Shown here piece after piece: positions 11,951 through 24,004 of a DNA stretch of 64,000 nt. Source of the DNA: Gibbula magus (lineage: Eukaryota; Mollusca; Gastropoda; Trochida; Trochidae); NCBI GenBank assembly GCA_936450465.1, contig OW388305.1, forward strand, positions 39,818,687-39,882,686, given 5' to 3'. The notes beneath the pieces were generated by a model. That model was not told where the DNA came from, ran no database searches, and saw nothing but the letters and a program-made list of their open reading frames with translations. Each line of letters begins with the position of its first letter. The first letter of the stretch is position 1. Made by a program: the position numbers and the translations under genes.

Positions 11951-12550
11951 GAGGGAAAATGAATTTCAGTTTTGATACTCGGATATATGATCTAATGAAT
12001 TAACCAAATCAGTCGTAAACTTCATGCCAATTCAAAACCAAAATAACACAAAATTGATAAACTTTAACATTAATTAACTTCAAAAGGATAACATTAATTA
12101 ATTTCAAAATGATTTCAAATCATGCTTTGATGAAAAGATGGGAGTGAAATTGAATTTTAATTATAACTTCCCTACACATTGATTTCTTTCAAAGTAAAAT
12201 TTATTTAAGGTCAAATTCACCTTTTGCAGATAGTGTATTGCCATATAGTGTATTTTACCAGTTTATGAATTCATACAAAACTGGTTTTAACTTACAACAT
12301 TTACACCAACATTTGAAATACAACAATATTGTACAACATGAAAGTGAAAGGTGCTAAATCAAGAATGAAAGCACAGTAAACTTAAAGAGTAAAAGTAACC
12401 TTGAGAGATATTTTCAGATAGAATTCAAGTCATGATGAAAGAAAAATAAAAACTCTTACCAATAAAATTGTCAAATGACAGTACTAAATAGCAGACAAAT
12501 ATGCCTTAAACAACACTGCAGAGTTAGAATAGCTGATGATATAGGACGAA
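11951..12550. other. Intron sequence, nothing recognised
   Basis: AT-rich sequence in the Ig-LDLa-7 intron. No exon or repeat is supported. Confidence 0.45.
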
Positions 12551-12784
12551 AATTAATTTCCTGTAATAAAGCATTGAATTTTAAAGTGCTGATAATATAC
12601 ATTTTAGCCGCAATTAAGCTCATTAATGTTAATTTCCTGTAATAAAATATTGAATTTTAAAAGTGCTGATAATATACAACTTAGCCGCAATTAAGCTCAT
12701 TAATGTTAATTTCCTGTAATAAAATATTGAATTTTAAAAGTGCTGATAATATAAATTTTAGCTGCAAAATAGCTCATTTAATGC
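12551..12784. repeat. 77-78 bp tandem repeat, three copies
   Basis: 'taatttcctgtaataaaatattgaattttaaaagtgctgataatata...gctcattaatgt' occurs three times in direct succession (starts near 12,551, 12,629 and 12,706) with few differences. It is a recent duplication inside the Ig-LDLa-7 intron. Confidence 0.9.
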
Positions 12785-14081
12785 TTGAGATATATATTTG
12801 TGTTAAATATATGGTGTATATCATAATTAAAGTGATTGTTAGAAAGCACGATAAATACATCACCACATCACACACTTAGAAACAAGTGATTGTTTGTTCA
12901 ATGAGAACAAATATAAAGTGTTCTTATTTCTTATGTTCAATGGTTCAAAATGCAAAGATTGACTACAAACTCTTTTTTGTAAACTAAAATGTCCAAGATA
13001 TTATATATTTATTACGAATTAAAATTTCCTCACAGTAACTTAAGTAACTTCACAGGTCTTAAGACATTAATGTAAAGAAGAATTTCTCGTCTTGTTATCT
13101 TCTTAAAATATAACCATATGATCTAATATGAATATCTCATGCCTTATACAACTGTTGAATCTTACAACAATGCGCATGCGTTTCGTCCGCAATAGACGAT
13201 TGAGAAATATATTGTTTCGCATAGCGTACTTGCAATGAGCAGGATGAAATAGATTGATGGAAAAGATCATCTAAAACAATCTTTACATAACAAATTCTTT
13301 TCTTTAATTTCATTTAATTTTTTTTAATTTTTACTAGTTATTTAAGTTATTTAAGCAAAGTTATCATATTCACACTTAAAGAGAGCTTTCTATTGGTATC
13401 TGCATTTTGTTAAGTTGTGGATAGTTAAGATGATTTGAAAGCTGAGATATGCATTACAAAATTTAGCAATATGAATTTTTTAATTTATGAATTTATGAAC
13501 AAGCTTGAACACACTGAGCCAAATGAAATATGAAGATGATATGAACCAATAGACCTTGAGCTAATGCTAATCTCATTCTATTTCATGTTGATTCTTTTAA
13601 AATCAAAACTACATCCTTTATTTCATTATGTCATAGAAATAATATAGGTGACAGTTTCGTATACATTAAAAATTATAATAATTCAATCATATAAAAATTA
13701 CATGGCTGATATAGATTATGACAACTTTATTGATATAGATTATGACAACTTTCTTTATATAGACAATGACAAGTTCCTTGGTATTTGGAATTGATAGACA
13801 ACAAAACGCTGCAATTATTGATTTTAATTAAATATTTTTGTAAATTCTATCAAAGAACATGTTTCCGACAATATACAGTAAAATTATTAATTTTTAGAAA
13901 ACCGTATTTTATATTGTGTTTAAATGAAATTTAATATTTCCTACCCAAAAGTAGCTCGAACATGCAAAAGTACAAAATAGTGCAAACAATCACTTTGTAG
14001 CAATGAGATGAAAATGAACGCAGTTCAGGCCATAGCGTATATGAAAATAATAAAACGAATACATAAAACGAGAAAATTTAC
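12785..14081. other. Intron sequence with a short 29-bp repeat
   Basis: At 13,708-13,776 'gatatagattatgacaacttt' recurs three times with a period of about 29 bp. The rest is unremarkable AT-rich intron. Confidence 0.5.
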
Positions 14082-14096
14082 CTGCTTGAGTTGTAG
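14082..14096 (-). CDS. Candidate 15-nt micro-exon (Thr-rich linker)
   Basis: On the minus strand a CTGTTCACAG acceptor is followed by 15 nt and then a GTAAAT donor. In the gene's phase (1-1) it would add T-T-Q-A between LDLa-7 and the Ig domain, a plausible short linker. It keeps the frame and lies in the correct intron, but so short an exon can arise by chance. Confidence 0.35.
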
Positions 14097-15129
14097 CTGT
14101 GAACAGGTTAATTACATAATAAGTAAAATAGTAAGTACAAAATAGAAACATAACTATAATATCTGAATACATATGTATAATGTCAAAAACATTAAATATT
14201 CATAAAGATATTTATAACAAAATGAAACAAAATCACACTCAATTTCAAAGATATACATATTAAAGATAATATATGATAAATAACAACTTAAACATCAAAA
14301 GAAAGTTTTAAGTGAAATATACAATACATAATATTACAATAAAATTCTACATCAATGATTTTGACAAATCAAAGAAATATTATAATATAAAGATACAGCT
14401 AGCATTTTAAGTATATATTTTATTTGACAAACTCCTAGACTTTTTCAAAAAACAAAATACAAAGATTAAATATGATTTCACAATAATGAGATAAAAAAAA
14501 AAATTTTAACTCAAGAGAAACAACTTACCATATAGTAGCAATAATATGAAATATTGATTCAAATCTTATATAATTACCTTTTCCTGTAAGACAATATAAA
14601 GTGCAATTTACAAACAAAACAAATGCACTAAATAAAATGCATTGCTTGTAAACAAATTCAAATGATAAGAGCTTTAATAATGCTCTGACTATATCAAATA
14701 CCATCTTATGCAGTGATACTAAAATTTCATGTTTAAAAATGTTTAAAGTGTTAACTTATGAAAGATAAATATTGATAAGATGAAATATAAATTGTTATAA
14801 TCTTTTTAACAAACAATTTTAAGCTATCAACCGAAAGGATTGTAAATATTTTTTCATGCCTAGGTCATTTTATATTTTTACTTATCTCTAAGTTCGTCAC
14901 CAAATTCATTTAAACAAATGTAATTAATTGTTCTCAGCATTATGCATCCTCAGTTTATATTTTAAAACATTTGCATCGGTTATGAAAGCAATAATCTTCA
15001 AAACAAAATTTTCATCCTGTTTCACAGAAAATTTTAAAAGGTGATAACAAGTTTTCATAAGCTAGGGTATACATCAAAAGTTTGAAAACCTAAAATGATT
15101 ACACCCTGTACTCAGTGACAGATACTTAC
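14097..15129. other. Intron sequence upstream of the micro-exon
   Basis: AT-rich. At 14,578-14,583 a TCTTACAG acceptor is followed by only six bases and a GTAATT donor in phase 1; this is probably chance. No other structure was recognised. Confidence 0.4.
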
Positions 15130-15246
15130 GACAGGCAACCTCGTCAGAACTGTCAAAACAATCTGGTACTCCATCACAGCGGAACCGTTCATCGATACAA
15201 GAGAAATCATCACACTGGAACTCTCCATCCTCGCATTTTGCTTTTT
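15130..15246 (-). CDS. LDLa module 7 (exon)
   Basis: This 117-nt exon, phase 1-1, encodes CEDGEFQC, DDFSCI, CDGVPDCFDSSDEVAC. It has six cysteines and a full acidic cage. The usual glycine of the central G-x-C-I motif is replaced by phenylalanine. It is the last LDLa module before the Ig domain. Confidence 0.92.
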
Positions 15247-16007
15247 CTGGAAATCAACAGAAAAATTGTATGAAGGAATACAACCTTGTTTCACTCATGT
15301 GCTTTCTTTAAACACATTCTAATATTTAATAATAAAAATTATCATTTATTATTTATTAATTATTTATTAGTTATTATATAATTATTTATTTTGAAACAGT
15401 GGCAATAAGTAGGAGTTCATTAAACCATAATCTGTTGAATACAGTATATAAGTGAGATTGAAGTGGTCTGAAAATAGACACTCTTTGTTTAATGTAACTT
15501 TGGGGTAAATATACATAAATTTTTCATTATGAAAAACCTTCTACCCACAGTTGATAAAACTTCTACAGACTGAAGACTATGAACAATTTTTAGAGATATT
15601 TTATCCTTTCCAAATAGTCATCTTTATTTATAAAACACTCATTTCACAATAGTCAATTTCAATAGTGCTGTCAATTTCATTGGATCGACCTCAGTAATTT
15701 GGTATCTGTAACAATGATGTTGCAGTCAATACATTTGACACTTTATAGTCCTTTACATTATAACAATGGAATGTTCAATTGAAGGCACATACACCAGAAA
15801 TAATTCTTATTAACACTCAACAATAGGATTCAAAATCTACAATAAAGAAAATACAACTTCAGTCCCAAAATGTGCCTCTTCTAGATTTTGATTTTTACAT
15901 TTAAAAAAAAGTTTTTGGACAAAAATAATTCCTCATTTTGTTTTGATATTGATTAGAAACAAGAAAATATTTCAGAAAAATATTAAATAGTGTATGAGAG
16001 TACATAC

Positions 16008-16133
16008 CACAACCAGTCTCATCAGATCCGTCACGGCAGTCATTTGCTCCATTACACTGATAACGAGGGTCAATACACTGGCCGTCGCCACACCGGAACT
16101 GGCCTTCAGGGCAAAGATCAGGCAGAACTGGAA
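16008..16133 (-). CDS. LDLa module 6 (exon)
   Basis: This 126-nt exon is phase 1-1 with a CTTACAG acceptor and GTATGT donor. It encodes a P-V-L-P-D-L linker and then [29 protein letters not shown]. It is a complete module with N for D at the first cage position. The acceptor-proximal sequence recurs in decayed form twice in the upstream intron (about 16,200-16,330). Confidence 0.92.
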
Positions 16134-16340
16134 CTGTAAGGAAGGTCAAGGTTACAAGGGGAAACCACTCTAAAGGGAAACAAATCTTACTAGTCAGTCC
16201 TGAGGCAAAACTGGAATTGGGTCAGGGTAAGTAACAAGGGGAAATCACTCTTAATGGGTTAACCAATGCATCACTCATGAAGTGTTTTTCTGAGCTAAAC
16301 ATAGGCAATACTGGCACTGAAAGAAAGCTCAAGATTATGC
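16116..16340. repeat. Degenerate triplication across the LDLa-6 acceptor
   Basis: The string 'aggcagaactggaactg...' followed by 'acaaggggaaaccactct' near 16,116 recurs as 'aggcaaaactggaattg...acaaggggaaatcactct' near 16,203 and as 'aggcaatactggcactg' near 16,302. The spacing is about 90-100 bp. The first copy includes the start of the exon and its acceptor, so the copies are old partial duplications of a splice-site region. No open LDLa module is preserved in the extra copies. Confidence 0.5.
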
Positions 16341-16512
16341 AATATCAAACTGAAAGCATTTTAAGGTCAATATTACCTTAAATCATATGTTATCAATAAT
16401 TTCATGTGGACCCATGAGGGTTTGTAAATTAACATGTACAAATTATTAAAAGAGGGGGAAGGTAGGGGGTTTGAACTTCCTACAAAGTTAAAACCAAATT
16501 TTTAACACTTAC

Positions 16513-16635
16513 TGCATCTATCAACATCCTCGTCAGAGTTGTCTGGGCAATCTGGGTAGCCATTACAGAGCTGCGAACTGTCAATACAAGTTCCCTCTGT
16601 GCATCGGAATTCGTTGGATGTGCAGTTGCGCTTGG
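16513..16635 (-). CDS. LDLa module 5 (exon)
   Basis: This 123-nt exon is phase 1-1 and encodes CTSNEFRC, EGTCI, CNGYPDCPDNSDEDVDRC. All six cysteines are present. The first acidic ligand is N instead of D after the fourth cysteine, and there are two extra residues before the last cysteine. It is separated from LDLa-6 by the shortest intron in the gene (379 bp). Confidence 0.92.
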
Positions 16636-18473
16636 CTACAAGAATAAGTGATGATTTTGTTGAAAAGATGATTATTAAATTATTTATTTATCTTTTATTT
16701 TATTCATGATTTTCAAATGTTCATATGTTCAAAAAAGTTTTAATTTGTAAATTTACAAAAAGACCAAGAGCCAAGAGTAAATTTTTTCTTTATTTTTTTT
16801 GGTATTGTTCAAAATTGAATTGCAAATTATTTTCATAAAAGAGCAAATGTTAATGAATTTATTTGACTTGTTGCTGTGAAATAATTTCAGTCAGCATAAA
16901 TATCAATTGTTTTATTACATAAGAATCCATCATTAATGAAAGATTCCTTAACACAAATGTGCTGCAAATAAAAGACATTAAGGACTTTATGAACACGATT
17001 CAATGACATCGACAACAAACAAAAGATGAAGACAAACAGACAAAACAAATAAACACTTTCAAAGCACAAAAATACATGAAACATAAATATTGCTACTTCA
17101 TTACTTATCTCAACTTTATAACTGGAAACTCACAACTCCAATTTAATCAATGAAATAAAACATTCTATTTTTTTCATATCCCAAAGTCAAAAAGATATTT
17201 CATTTTTCTGAAATACACAAACAAAAAAACTCCATGAACACCTAAAAATAAGTTGAAGGCATACATCTCTTTCAATAGTTGCAGTTGAAAACTCATGTAA
17301 AAAACTCTCAAGAAATAACACATGTCAGCAAGAATTTCGATCAACCTAAAAGTTAATTTTTGTTAAATATATTAGTGAAGTTAGACTCAAAGATGAAGCA
17401 TCGCATGCCAAAGCACAAAAAGATGAACATTATTTTGCAATGAACAACTATTTAAAACAGATAAAAGCACATCGGGGAATATAAGTAATTAGGCAGAAAT
17501 GTAAGCAACTTATGATGGATGATATGACATGAAAAAGCATTATAACTAATTAACATTGCTGTGCTTAGAAGCAAGAAACGACATAACACTTAAAGCAAAG
17601 TAAGTAAGTTGGACAGTTTCAAGAAGAAACCTGAAATTCATACTTCAAGGCAAAACAAGTCAGCAATCGGAGACAGGAAATAATTTCCATTATAGAAAGA
17701 GAACATTTTCCGAAAGTGAAGAATTCACAAAGATTGGCCCAAAAGAGCCAAATGGTTCAACCATATCACACTCATGGTAGACCAGCCTCGAACACAAAAC
17801 TTGGTCGAACAGGACAAGAGGGTTCGAACCACAGACAAAACATGGTAGGAAGACCCAAACATGGTCTAATGGTATTAGCCACAAACAAAACAATAATGGG
17901 CCGGTATCCTGTTGGGTTTAAACCCCAGACAATGTATCAACTGTTGGTCCACATGACAAAAGAAAACAAGACAAATTGCAGCATATGATACTTAACATCA
18001 AAGATACTTTAATTTCCCACACCCAGAAATTACTTAATTATTATATTATTCAATATTTAGTAAACTTGGGTGCTTATTTTTCAATTGAATTATTTGAAAA
18101 TGACAATAAATATTGAAGACTACGAAATATATTCATTTTTAACTACTTTGAGAATAACAATTTCAAAACATATTTCTAAAGCAAGAAATGTAAAAGCAAA
18201 AGCACCCAAGAGAAATAGCAAAAGCTTCAATTACTTATAGATTTGTTTACGCTTTGGACTGTAGAAATGGATCCAACATTTTAAGATTTAAGATAATAAA
18301 AAAATTTGCAAGCAAATTTTCTTATGCAATTTAAAAACCATCATTGAAGGAAATCTCTCTTCAAACATTGGTCAACTCAGAATTACCAATCATACAGTAA
18401 ATCACATTTCTACAACCCTGAAAGCATGATGATGATATTTCCGAACCCTTGCCATAGTTTTGAATTAACTTAC
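16636..18473. other. Intron between LDLa-4 and LDLa-5
   Basis: AT-rich intron. A stretch of higher GC at about 17,700-17,960 has degenerate internal repetition ('aacatggt' plus 'cacagacaaaac', 'cacaaacaaaac') and an open + strand frame of 90 codons without recognisable domains. I regard that frame as incidental. Confidence 0.45.
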
Positions 18474-18590
18474 GACAGTCGATTTCATCTGTTCTATCAG
18501 GGCAATCTGCTGCGCCATCACAACGACGCCGTTGGTCTATACACTTTCCCCCTTCGCATCTAAACTGTCCCACAGGGCATGGGACCGAAG
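18474..18590 (-). CDS. LDLa module 4 (exon)
   Basis: This 117-nt exon is phase 1-1 with a CAAAG acceptor and a GTAAGT donor. It encodes CPVGQFRC, GGKCI, CDGAADCPDRTDEIDC, a complete LDLa module with T in place of S in the SDE motif. The acceptor lacks a strong pyrimidine tract, but frame, length and phase fit the series. Confidence 0.9.
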
Positions 18591-19667
18591 CTTTGAGTAA
18601 GGGACAAGCATAGGTTATTGTTACTACATTTAGTCATCAGTAATCTATACAAAATCGGGCATAACTCCATCTTGAATGGAGTATCATGCTCTATGATTAT
18701 TTGTATTATTGGACAATTAAAAGCAAATATTTGATGTAGTATGATTGTTAATAATCTAGATGGGATATTCATGCCGTTTTGGACTCATGAGTTAGAGAAA
18801 GAATATTCGTTAAAAATATGGTTTATGAAGGAGTGGAGGTTTTAATAACAATAACAATGTATCTATATTCATGCTACAAAATTAGTTTTCCAAAAAGGTC
18901 ATAAAATAAAACTCAAATTTATTCTCAAAACTCAACAATCTTTACAATTATCTTCCTGCAAACATAATCTTTGTTTACAAATAAATTTCATTATGATGAC
19001 AAAATGGCCATGATGTAGATGCATGGAAGTTCATGAAATTTCAAATATGACTTTCCTTATACCACCAGTGCAATATTCAAATAATAAAACTGAGCATGAA
19101 TATAAGAAAGGCTTCAACCATAACCACAGGAAGTGAGAACCGATTAAAATCCTTGTATGACAACACTTATCAAAACCATGCAAAATATTACAAGAGATCA
19201 CGTTGATCCTTTTCCCCCACAGGCTTTTAAAAATGCAGGATAAGAAATTTCCCTTTGATTGAGAAAAGTCACTCTAACAGACACCAGATCAAGATATTAC
19301 ACTGTCACATGCATTTCCAAAAACCATCACCAATACACAACAACAAATTTTCCACTGAATACACAAAACAATCTCGCACCGATAAGAGAATACACAAATT
19401 CTTTCACCAATACAAAATTTCAAAATTCTTGAACCAATAGAGAATTTCAAAATTCTTGAACCAATACAGAATGAAAAGGTTCTTTCACCAACAGACACTA
19501 ATACTGAAATTCATCTTCACAAATTACCTTATATGTGGGTTAAACAACACCAAATGACCAAGACCAATTGCAATACATTGGTGAACAATTCCTGTGATGA
19601 ATTTAGATACATTTAACAACTTCTACAGGGATTTGTGAAAATGAGTATGGGTTGATATGAGGGTTAC
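18591..19667. other. Intron between LDLa-3 and LDLa-4, first part
   Basis: AT-rich. A short run at 19,395-19,495 repeats 'caccaatacaaaatttcaaaattcttgaaccaata' about three times with changes. No exon was seen. Confidence 0.45.
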
Positions 19668-20052
19668 ACATACTTTTTTTTCCTCTAATAAGCGTTAATT
19701 TTTTCAGCACCCCTCAATCCCCCGGCGCTTATTAGAGACCCAGGGCTTTTTCTTAAATAGAACATTGAAATTAAATAAGGAAGCAATAATCTTATGGTTT
19801 AGACCCGGCCCTTATTTTCTCAACTACCCTTGACCCCCGGTGCTTTTTGGAGACCCGGTGCTTATTTCTTTAATAGAACATTGAAATTAAATAAGGAAAC
19901 AATAATCTAATGGTTTAGACCCAGTGCTTATTAGAGACCCCCGGCGCTTATTGGAGGTCCGGCGCTTATTTTCTCAACAACCCTTGACCCCCGATGCTTA
20001 TTAGAGGCACGGTGCTTACTGGAGACCGGCACTTATTAGAGGAAATATGGTA
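19668..20052. mobile_element. Inverted-repeat element with internal GCGCTTATTAGAG repeats
   Basis: Left 'ttttcctctaataagcg' and right 'cacttattagaggaaata' are inverted complements. Inside, 'acccccggcgcttattagagaccc' and 'aatagaacattgaaattaaataaggaa' recur with a period of about 120 bp. It is noncoding and resembles an old MITE with internal duplication. Confidence 0.6.
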
Positions 20053-20159
20053 CACTAATATAATACCAGGCACTCTAACATAGCTATATAGATACATTTC
20101 CATTCTTTTGATCTGTGTAAATTTACTGCTGTCTTCTTGAGAGGCCACTTGCATGGATA

Positions 20160-20540
20160 TTAAAGAGCCATTGAGTATGTTGTTGGAGTCACATTGTGTC
20201 ATATGTTATGAATGGTGTTACTTTACCGAGAACTACTGACTGTTGTTTCAAACTACAAAGTATCAATTTAATGCTAGTTCATTCAGTTTAGGGACAATAT
20301 ACTGTGAAAGTCAGGATTTATAATCGAAAACCGGATAATGACACGAATCAATTGGTCAAACATAATTTTGGAAAATTACCAAAAACTGACAGAAGACTAA
20401 TGTGGGTTGGTAATGTTTAATAGGTCATAAAACTACTGTGGATATATATGGGATGTGTAATTATGGTTTCTGCACATATTATAGACTGTTGCTCAATTTT
20501 CATTGGAGACATTTAATTATCAAATATTAGGCAATAGGGT
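20160..20540 (-). mobile_element. TTAA-type MITE, family B, decayed copy
   Basis: It begins TTAAAGAG...'tgttgttggagtcaca' and retains 'aatcgaaaaccgg', 'gggttggtaatgtttaat' and 'ctcaattttcattggagac' in the order seen in the reverse complement of 38,861-39,357. The far end is lost. Confidence 0.6.
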
Positions 20541-21740
20541 ACTTACTTAGGGAACTTAAACCAGCGTGGTCTTTCGACATGTATGAAAGCCAAATACAAT
20601 ATTATGAAAAATACTCAATCGCTCTTTAAAGTGAAATGAAGGACTAACAAGGAATGAACAAGAATGACAGCAATTAAATTGAATGCCAGAAAATGTTAAG
20701 AAAATATGAGATGAAAAGAATGGAAATTTGATTAATGGAATATAATGCAAAAAGAAAACACATGAAATAAAATTAAAACTTCAAAGCATATTAATAAAGT
20801 AATCTTTTCTAACCAACTAGAAATTTTAATTTAAATGATGATAACTGTTAGCAGAATTCTACATCCTTTGTGAGAAAACATATTATTTAAAGCTAATTTA
20901 AATAAAGAAATTCTACAAAGCAGTCATTTTGAATGAACAGAAAAACGGAATACAAAGACTTTATGCAAATCATGTCAATTTCAACTCCTAATAATTTGAA
21001 ATTCAAAAACAAGCAAAGTAATCTGCATTTTCTCTTTAGCAAAATCTATGTTAATTGTTTATTTATCTATTGAGTATTTTGAAATTTGAAATTTTGAAAA
21101 TTGACACAATTTTGTAACCTTAACTAAAAAAATGTAACAAAATCACTGTTTAAGTTGAAACAGATTTAAAGAAACACTCTGACCTCGTGTTATGACAAAA
21201 TTCAAACTGGCATTTTATATCATGGTCCTCTGATAACCAAACATCTATGGCTGTATCATCTTTCATCATGGAGATTATCAGTCACAATGGAGGTGCATCA
21301 CACTTAGAATAAATATGATTGGCCACGGGAATATTCTAATTAAAGAAAGTAAATAAAATATTCCTTTTCTAATAAAAAAAACTTGAATATCTTGATTTTA
21401 CAACTGATTCTACATAAACATTACCATCAAGTGTATTTTGAAGTCATTAAGAAGTGGAATTACATAAACTAAAAAAAAATTAAAATACTTTTTATTCATT
21501 TCAGTTAAAGGAAAATACAAAGGTAAAGCAACTCCCTTTGTGAAAAACAGGATAACTTCTTTGAGATTTTAAATGTTAGTAAGATATGGAAAAGCCAAAA
21601 AAAATGATGTTTCCAAGTATATGTTGACTTCTGTCTAGCTTGTATGGTGAAAAATTAGCGCAAAGAAGAAAAACTCTTCATAGTAAAGAAGTCATAATAG
21701 ATGAAATATTCACAGCAAAGGAGTCATTAACGAAAAAAAT
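20541..21740. other. Intron sequence, nothing recognised
   Basis: AT-rich intron between LDLa-3 and LDLa-4. No exon or repeat is supported. Confidence 0.45.
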
Positions 21741-21742
21741 AG

Positions 21743-23706
21743 AGCCATGGGCTCTGTAGCTCATCAGGATTTCATTGATTTACTATCTAAAGTTGAATAT
21801 TTAAGTTATTTAAGTTATTGTTTACAAGCAAAAGATAGGTTCTTAGATCATGACCACTGTGACCCCATTTGGGGTCACGGGGTCACATAATCTACAATTT
21901 AGAATCCCCATTGGCCAAGGAGACTGCACACAATTTTTCAGCTCTCTAGACCTTTTGAAACTGGAGAAGAAGATGAAAATAGGTTTTTAAGGATGTGACC
22001 CCTGTGACCCCATTTGGGGTCACAGGGTCACATAATCTACAATTTAGAATCCCCATTGGCCAAGGAGTCTGCACACAACATTTCAGCTCTCTAGACCTTT
22101 TGAAACTGGAGAAGAAGATGAAAATAGGTTTTTAAGGATGTGACCCCTGTGACCCCATTTGGGGTCACGGGGTCAAATAATCTACAATTTAGAATCCCCA
22201 TTGGCCAAGGAGTCTGCACACAACTTTTCAGCTCTCTAGACCTTTTGGAACTGGAGAAGTAGATGAAAATAGGTTTTTAAGGATGTGACCCCTGTGATCC
22301 CATTTGGGGTCACGGGGTCACATAATCTACAATTTAGAATCCCCATTGGCCAAGGAGTCTGCACACAACTTTTCAGCTCTCTAGACCTTTTGGAACTGGA
22401 GAAGTAGATGAAAATAGGTTTTTAAGGATGTGACCCCTGTGACCCCATTTGGAGTCACGGGGTCACATAATCTACAATTTAGAATCCCCATTGGCCAATG
22501 AGTCTGCAAACAACTTTTCAGCTCTCTAGACCTTTTGGAACTGGAGAAGTAGATGAAAATAGGTTTTTAAGGATGTGACCCCTGTGACCCCATTTGGAGT
22601 CACGGGGTCACGAAATCTACAATTTAGAAGCCCCATTGGCCAATGAGTCTGCAAACAACTTTTCAGCTCTCTAGACCTTTTGGAACTGGAAAATGAAGAT
22701 GAAAATAGGTTTTTTAAGGATGTGACCCCGGTGACCCAATTTGGGGTCACAGGGTCACGAAATCTACAATTTAGAATCCCCAATGGCTAAGGAGTCTGCA
22801 CATAATTTTTCAGCTCTCTAGACCTTTTGGAACTGGAGAAGAAGATGAAAATAAGTTTTTAAGGATGTGACCCTGGTGACCCCATTAGGGGTCACGGGGT
22901 CACGAAATCTACAATTTAGAATCCCCATTGGCCAAGGAGTATGCACACAACTGTTCAGCTCTCTAGACCTTTTGGAACTGAAAAAGAAGATGAAAATAGG
23001 TTTTTAAGGATGTGACCCCTGTGACCCCATTTTGGGTCACGGGGTCACATAATCTACAATTTAGAATCCCCATTGGCCAATGAGTCTGCACACAACTGTT
23101 CAGCTCTCTAGACCTTTTGGAACTGGAGAAGAAGATGAAAATAGGTTTTTAAGGATGTGAACCCAGTGACCCCATTTTGGGTCACGCGGTCACATAATCT
23201 ACAATTTAGAATCCCCATTGGCCAAGGAGTCTGCACACAACTTTTCAGCTCTCTAGACCTTTTGGAACTGGAGAAGAAGATGAAAATAGGTTTTTTAAGG
23301 ATGTGACCCCTGTGACCCCATTTCGGGTCATGGGGTCACGAAATCTACAATTTAGAATCACCATTGGCCAAGGAGTCTGCACACAACTTTTCAGCTCTCT
23401 AGACCTTTTGGAACTGAAGAAGAAGATGAAAATAGGTTTTTAAGGAAGTGACCCCTGTGACCCCATTTGGGGTCATGGGGTCATGAAATTTACAATTTAG
23501 AATCCCCATTGGCAAAGGAGTCTGCACATAAAATTTCAGCTCTGTGGAGTCATTGGTTCTGGAGAAGAAGTCGAAAAAGCGAAAAGTTTACGGATGGACG
23601 GATGGACGGATGGATGGATTGACGGATGGACGGACGGATGGACGGACGCCGGACACCATGCCATGCCATAAGCCCATCGGGCCTTTCAGGCCTGATGAGC
23701 TAAAAA
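21743..23706. mobile_element. Pearl/Helentron-like nonautonomous element with minisatellite core
   Basis: The stretch has a left flank containing 'agctcatcagg', a core of about 12 tandem units of 145 bp, a GGAC/GGAT microsatellite (about 23,592-23,650) and a right tail 'gcccatcgggcctttcagg' + 'cctgatgagct'. The tail can form GC-rich hairpins, and its end is the inverted complement of the left motif. This order (core tandem repeat, ACGG-type microsatellite, conserved tail, subterminal inverted repeat) is that described for bivalve pearl elements and other Helitron-related nonautonomous elements. It has no coding capacity. The family name is inference; the structure is directly visible. Confidence 0.65.
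21849..23570. repeat. 145-bp minisatellite, about 12 copies
   Basis: The unit begins 'gtgacccctgtgaccccatt' + 'tggggtcacggggtcac' and ends 'gaagatgaaaataggttttt'. Copies start near 21,991, 22,136, 22,281, 22,426 and so on, at a steady 145-bp step. Most units hold the near-perfect stem GTGACCCC/GGGGTCAC around a 4-bp loop. Confidence 0.95.
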
Positions 23707-23894
23707 CTTGTTTCACATGACATCAATATACAGCGATTCATTCAATGCTATTTCTCTTTAAATTTACCATTTTGGAATCTTTTTCAAAGACCTTTTTTCA
23801 TGGGGACCATGTTGTATGGTATAGATCTTCTGATCAGAGTGTTCCTTTAAGAGATGTAACTGAAGAAAGGGAGAGAACCCCATGCAATACTTAC

Positions 23895-24002
23895 GACAAC
23901 CGTATTCATCATCCCCGTCGGGACAGTCTGCACGACTATCGCATCGGAGGAGGTTATTAATGCAAGACCCGTCAATACAACGATAGTCGTCTAGAGAACA
24001 GC
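23895..24002 (-). CDS. LDLa module 3 (exon)
   Basis: This 108-nt exon, phase 1-1, encodes one LDLa module: CSLDDYRC, DGSCI, CDSRADCPDGDDEYGC. Six cysteines and the acidic calcium ligands are present. A tyrosine replaces the usual phenylalanine before the second cysteine, and D replaces S in the SDE motif. It lies between the 145-bp minisatellite (to 23.6 kb) and the 20-bp satellite (from 24.85 kb). Confidence 0.92.
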
Positions 24003-24004
24003 CT

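Noticed and set aside
14578..14583. 6-nt phase-1 micro-exon (GAAAAG)
   Set aside because: Six bases between AG and GT are expected often by chance in AT-rich introns, and the donor is weak.
17716..17988. 90-codon + strand frame of higher GC
   Set aside because: Composition is low-complexity, with degenerate DNA repetition and no domain or splice support.
22526..22783. Minus-strand frame with a repeated protein motif
   Set aside because: It lies within the 145-bp minisatellite; the protein repetition only reflects the DNA repeat.
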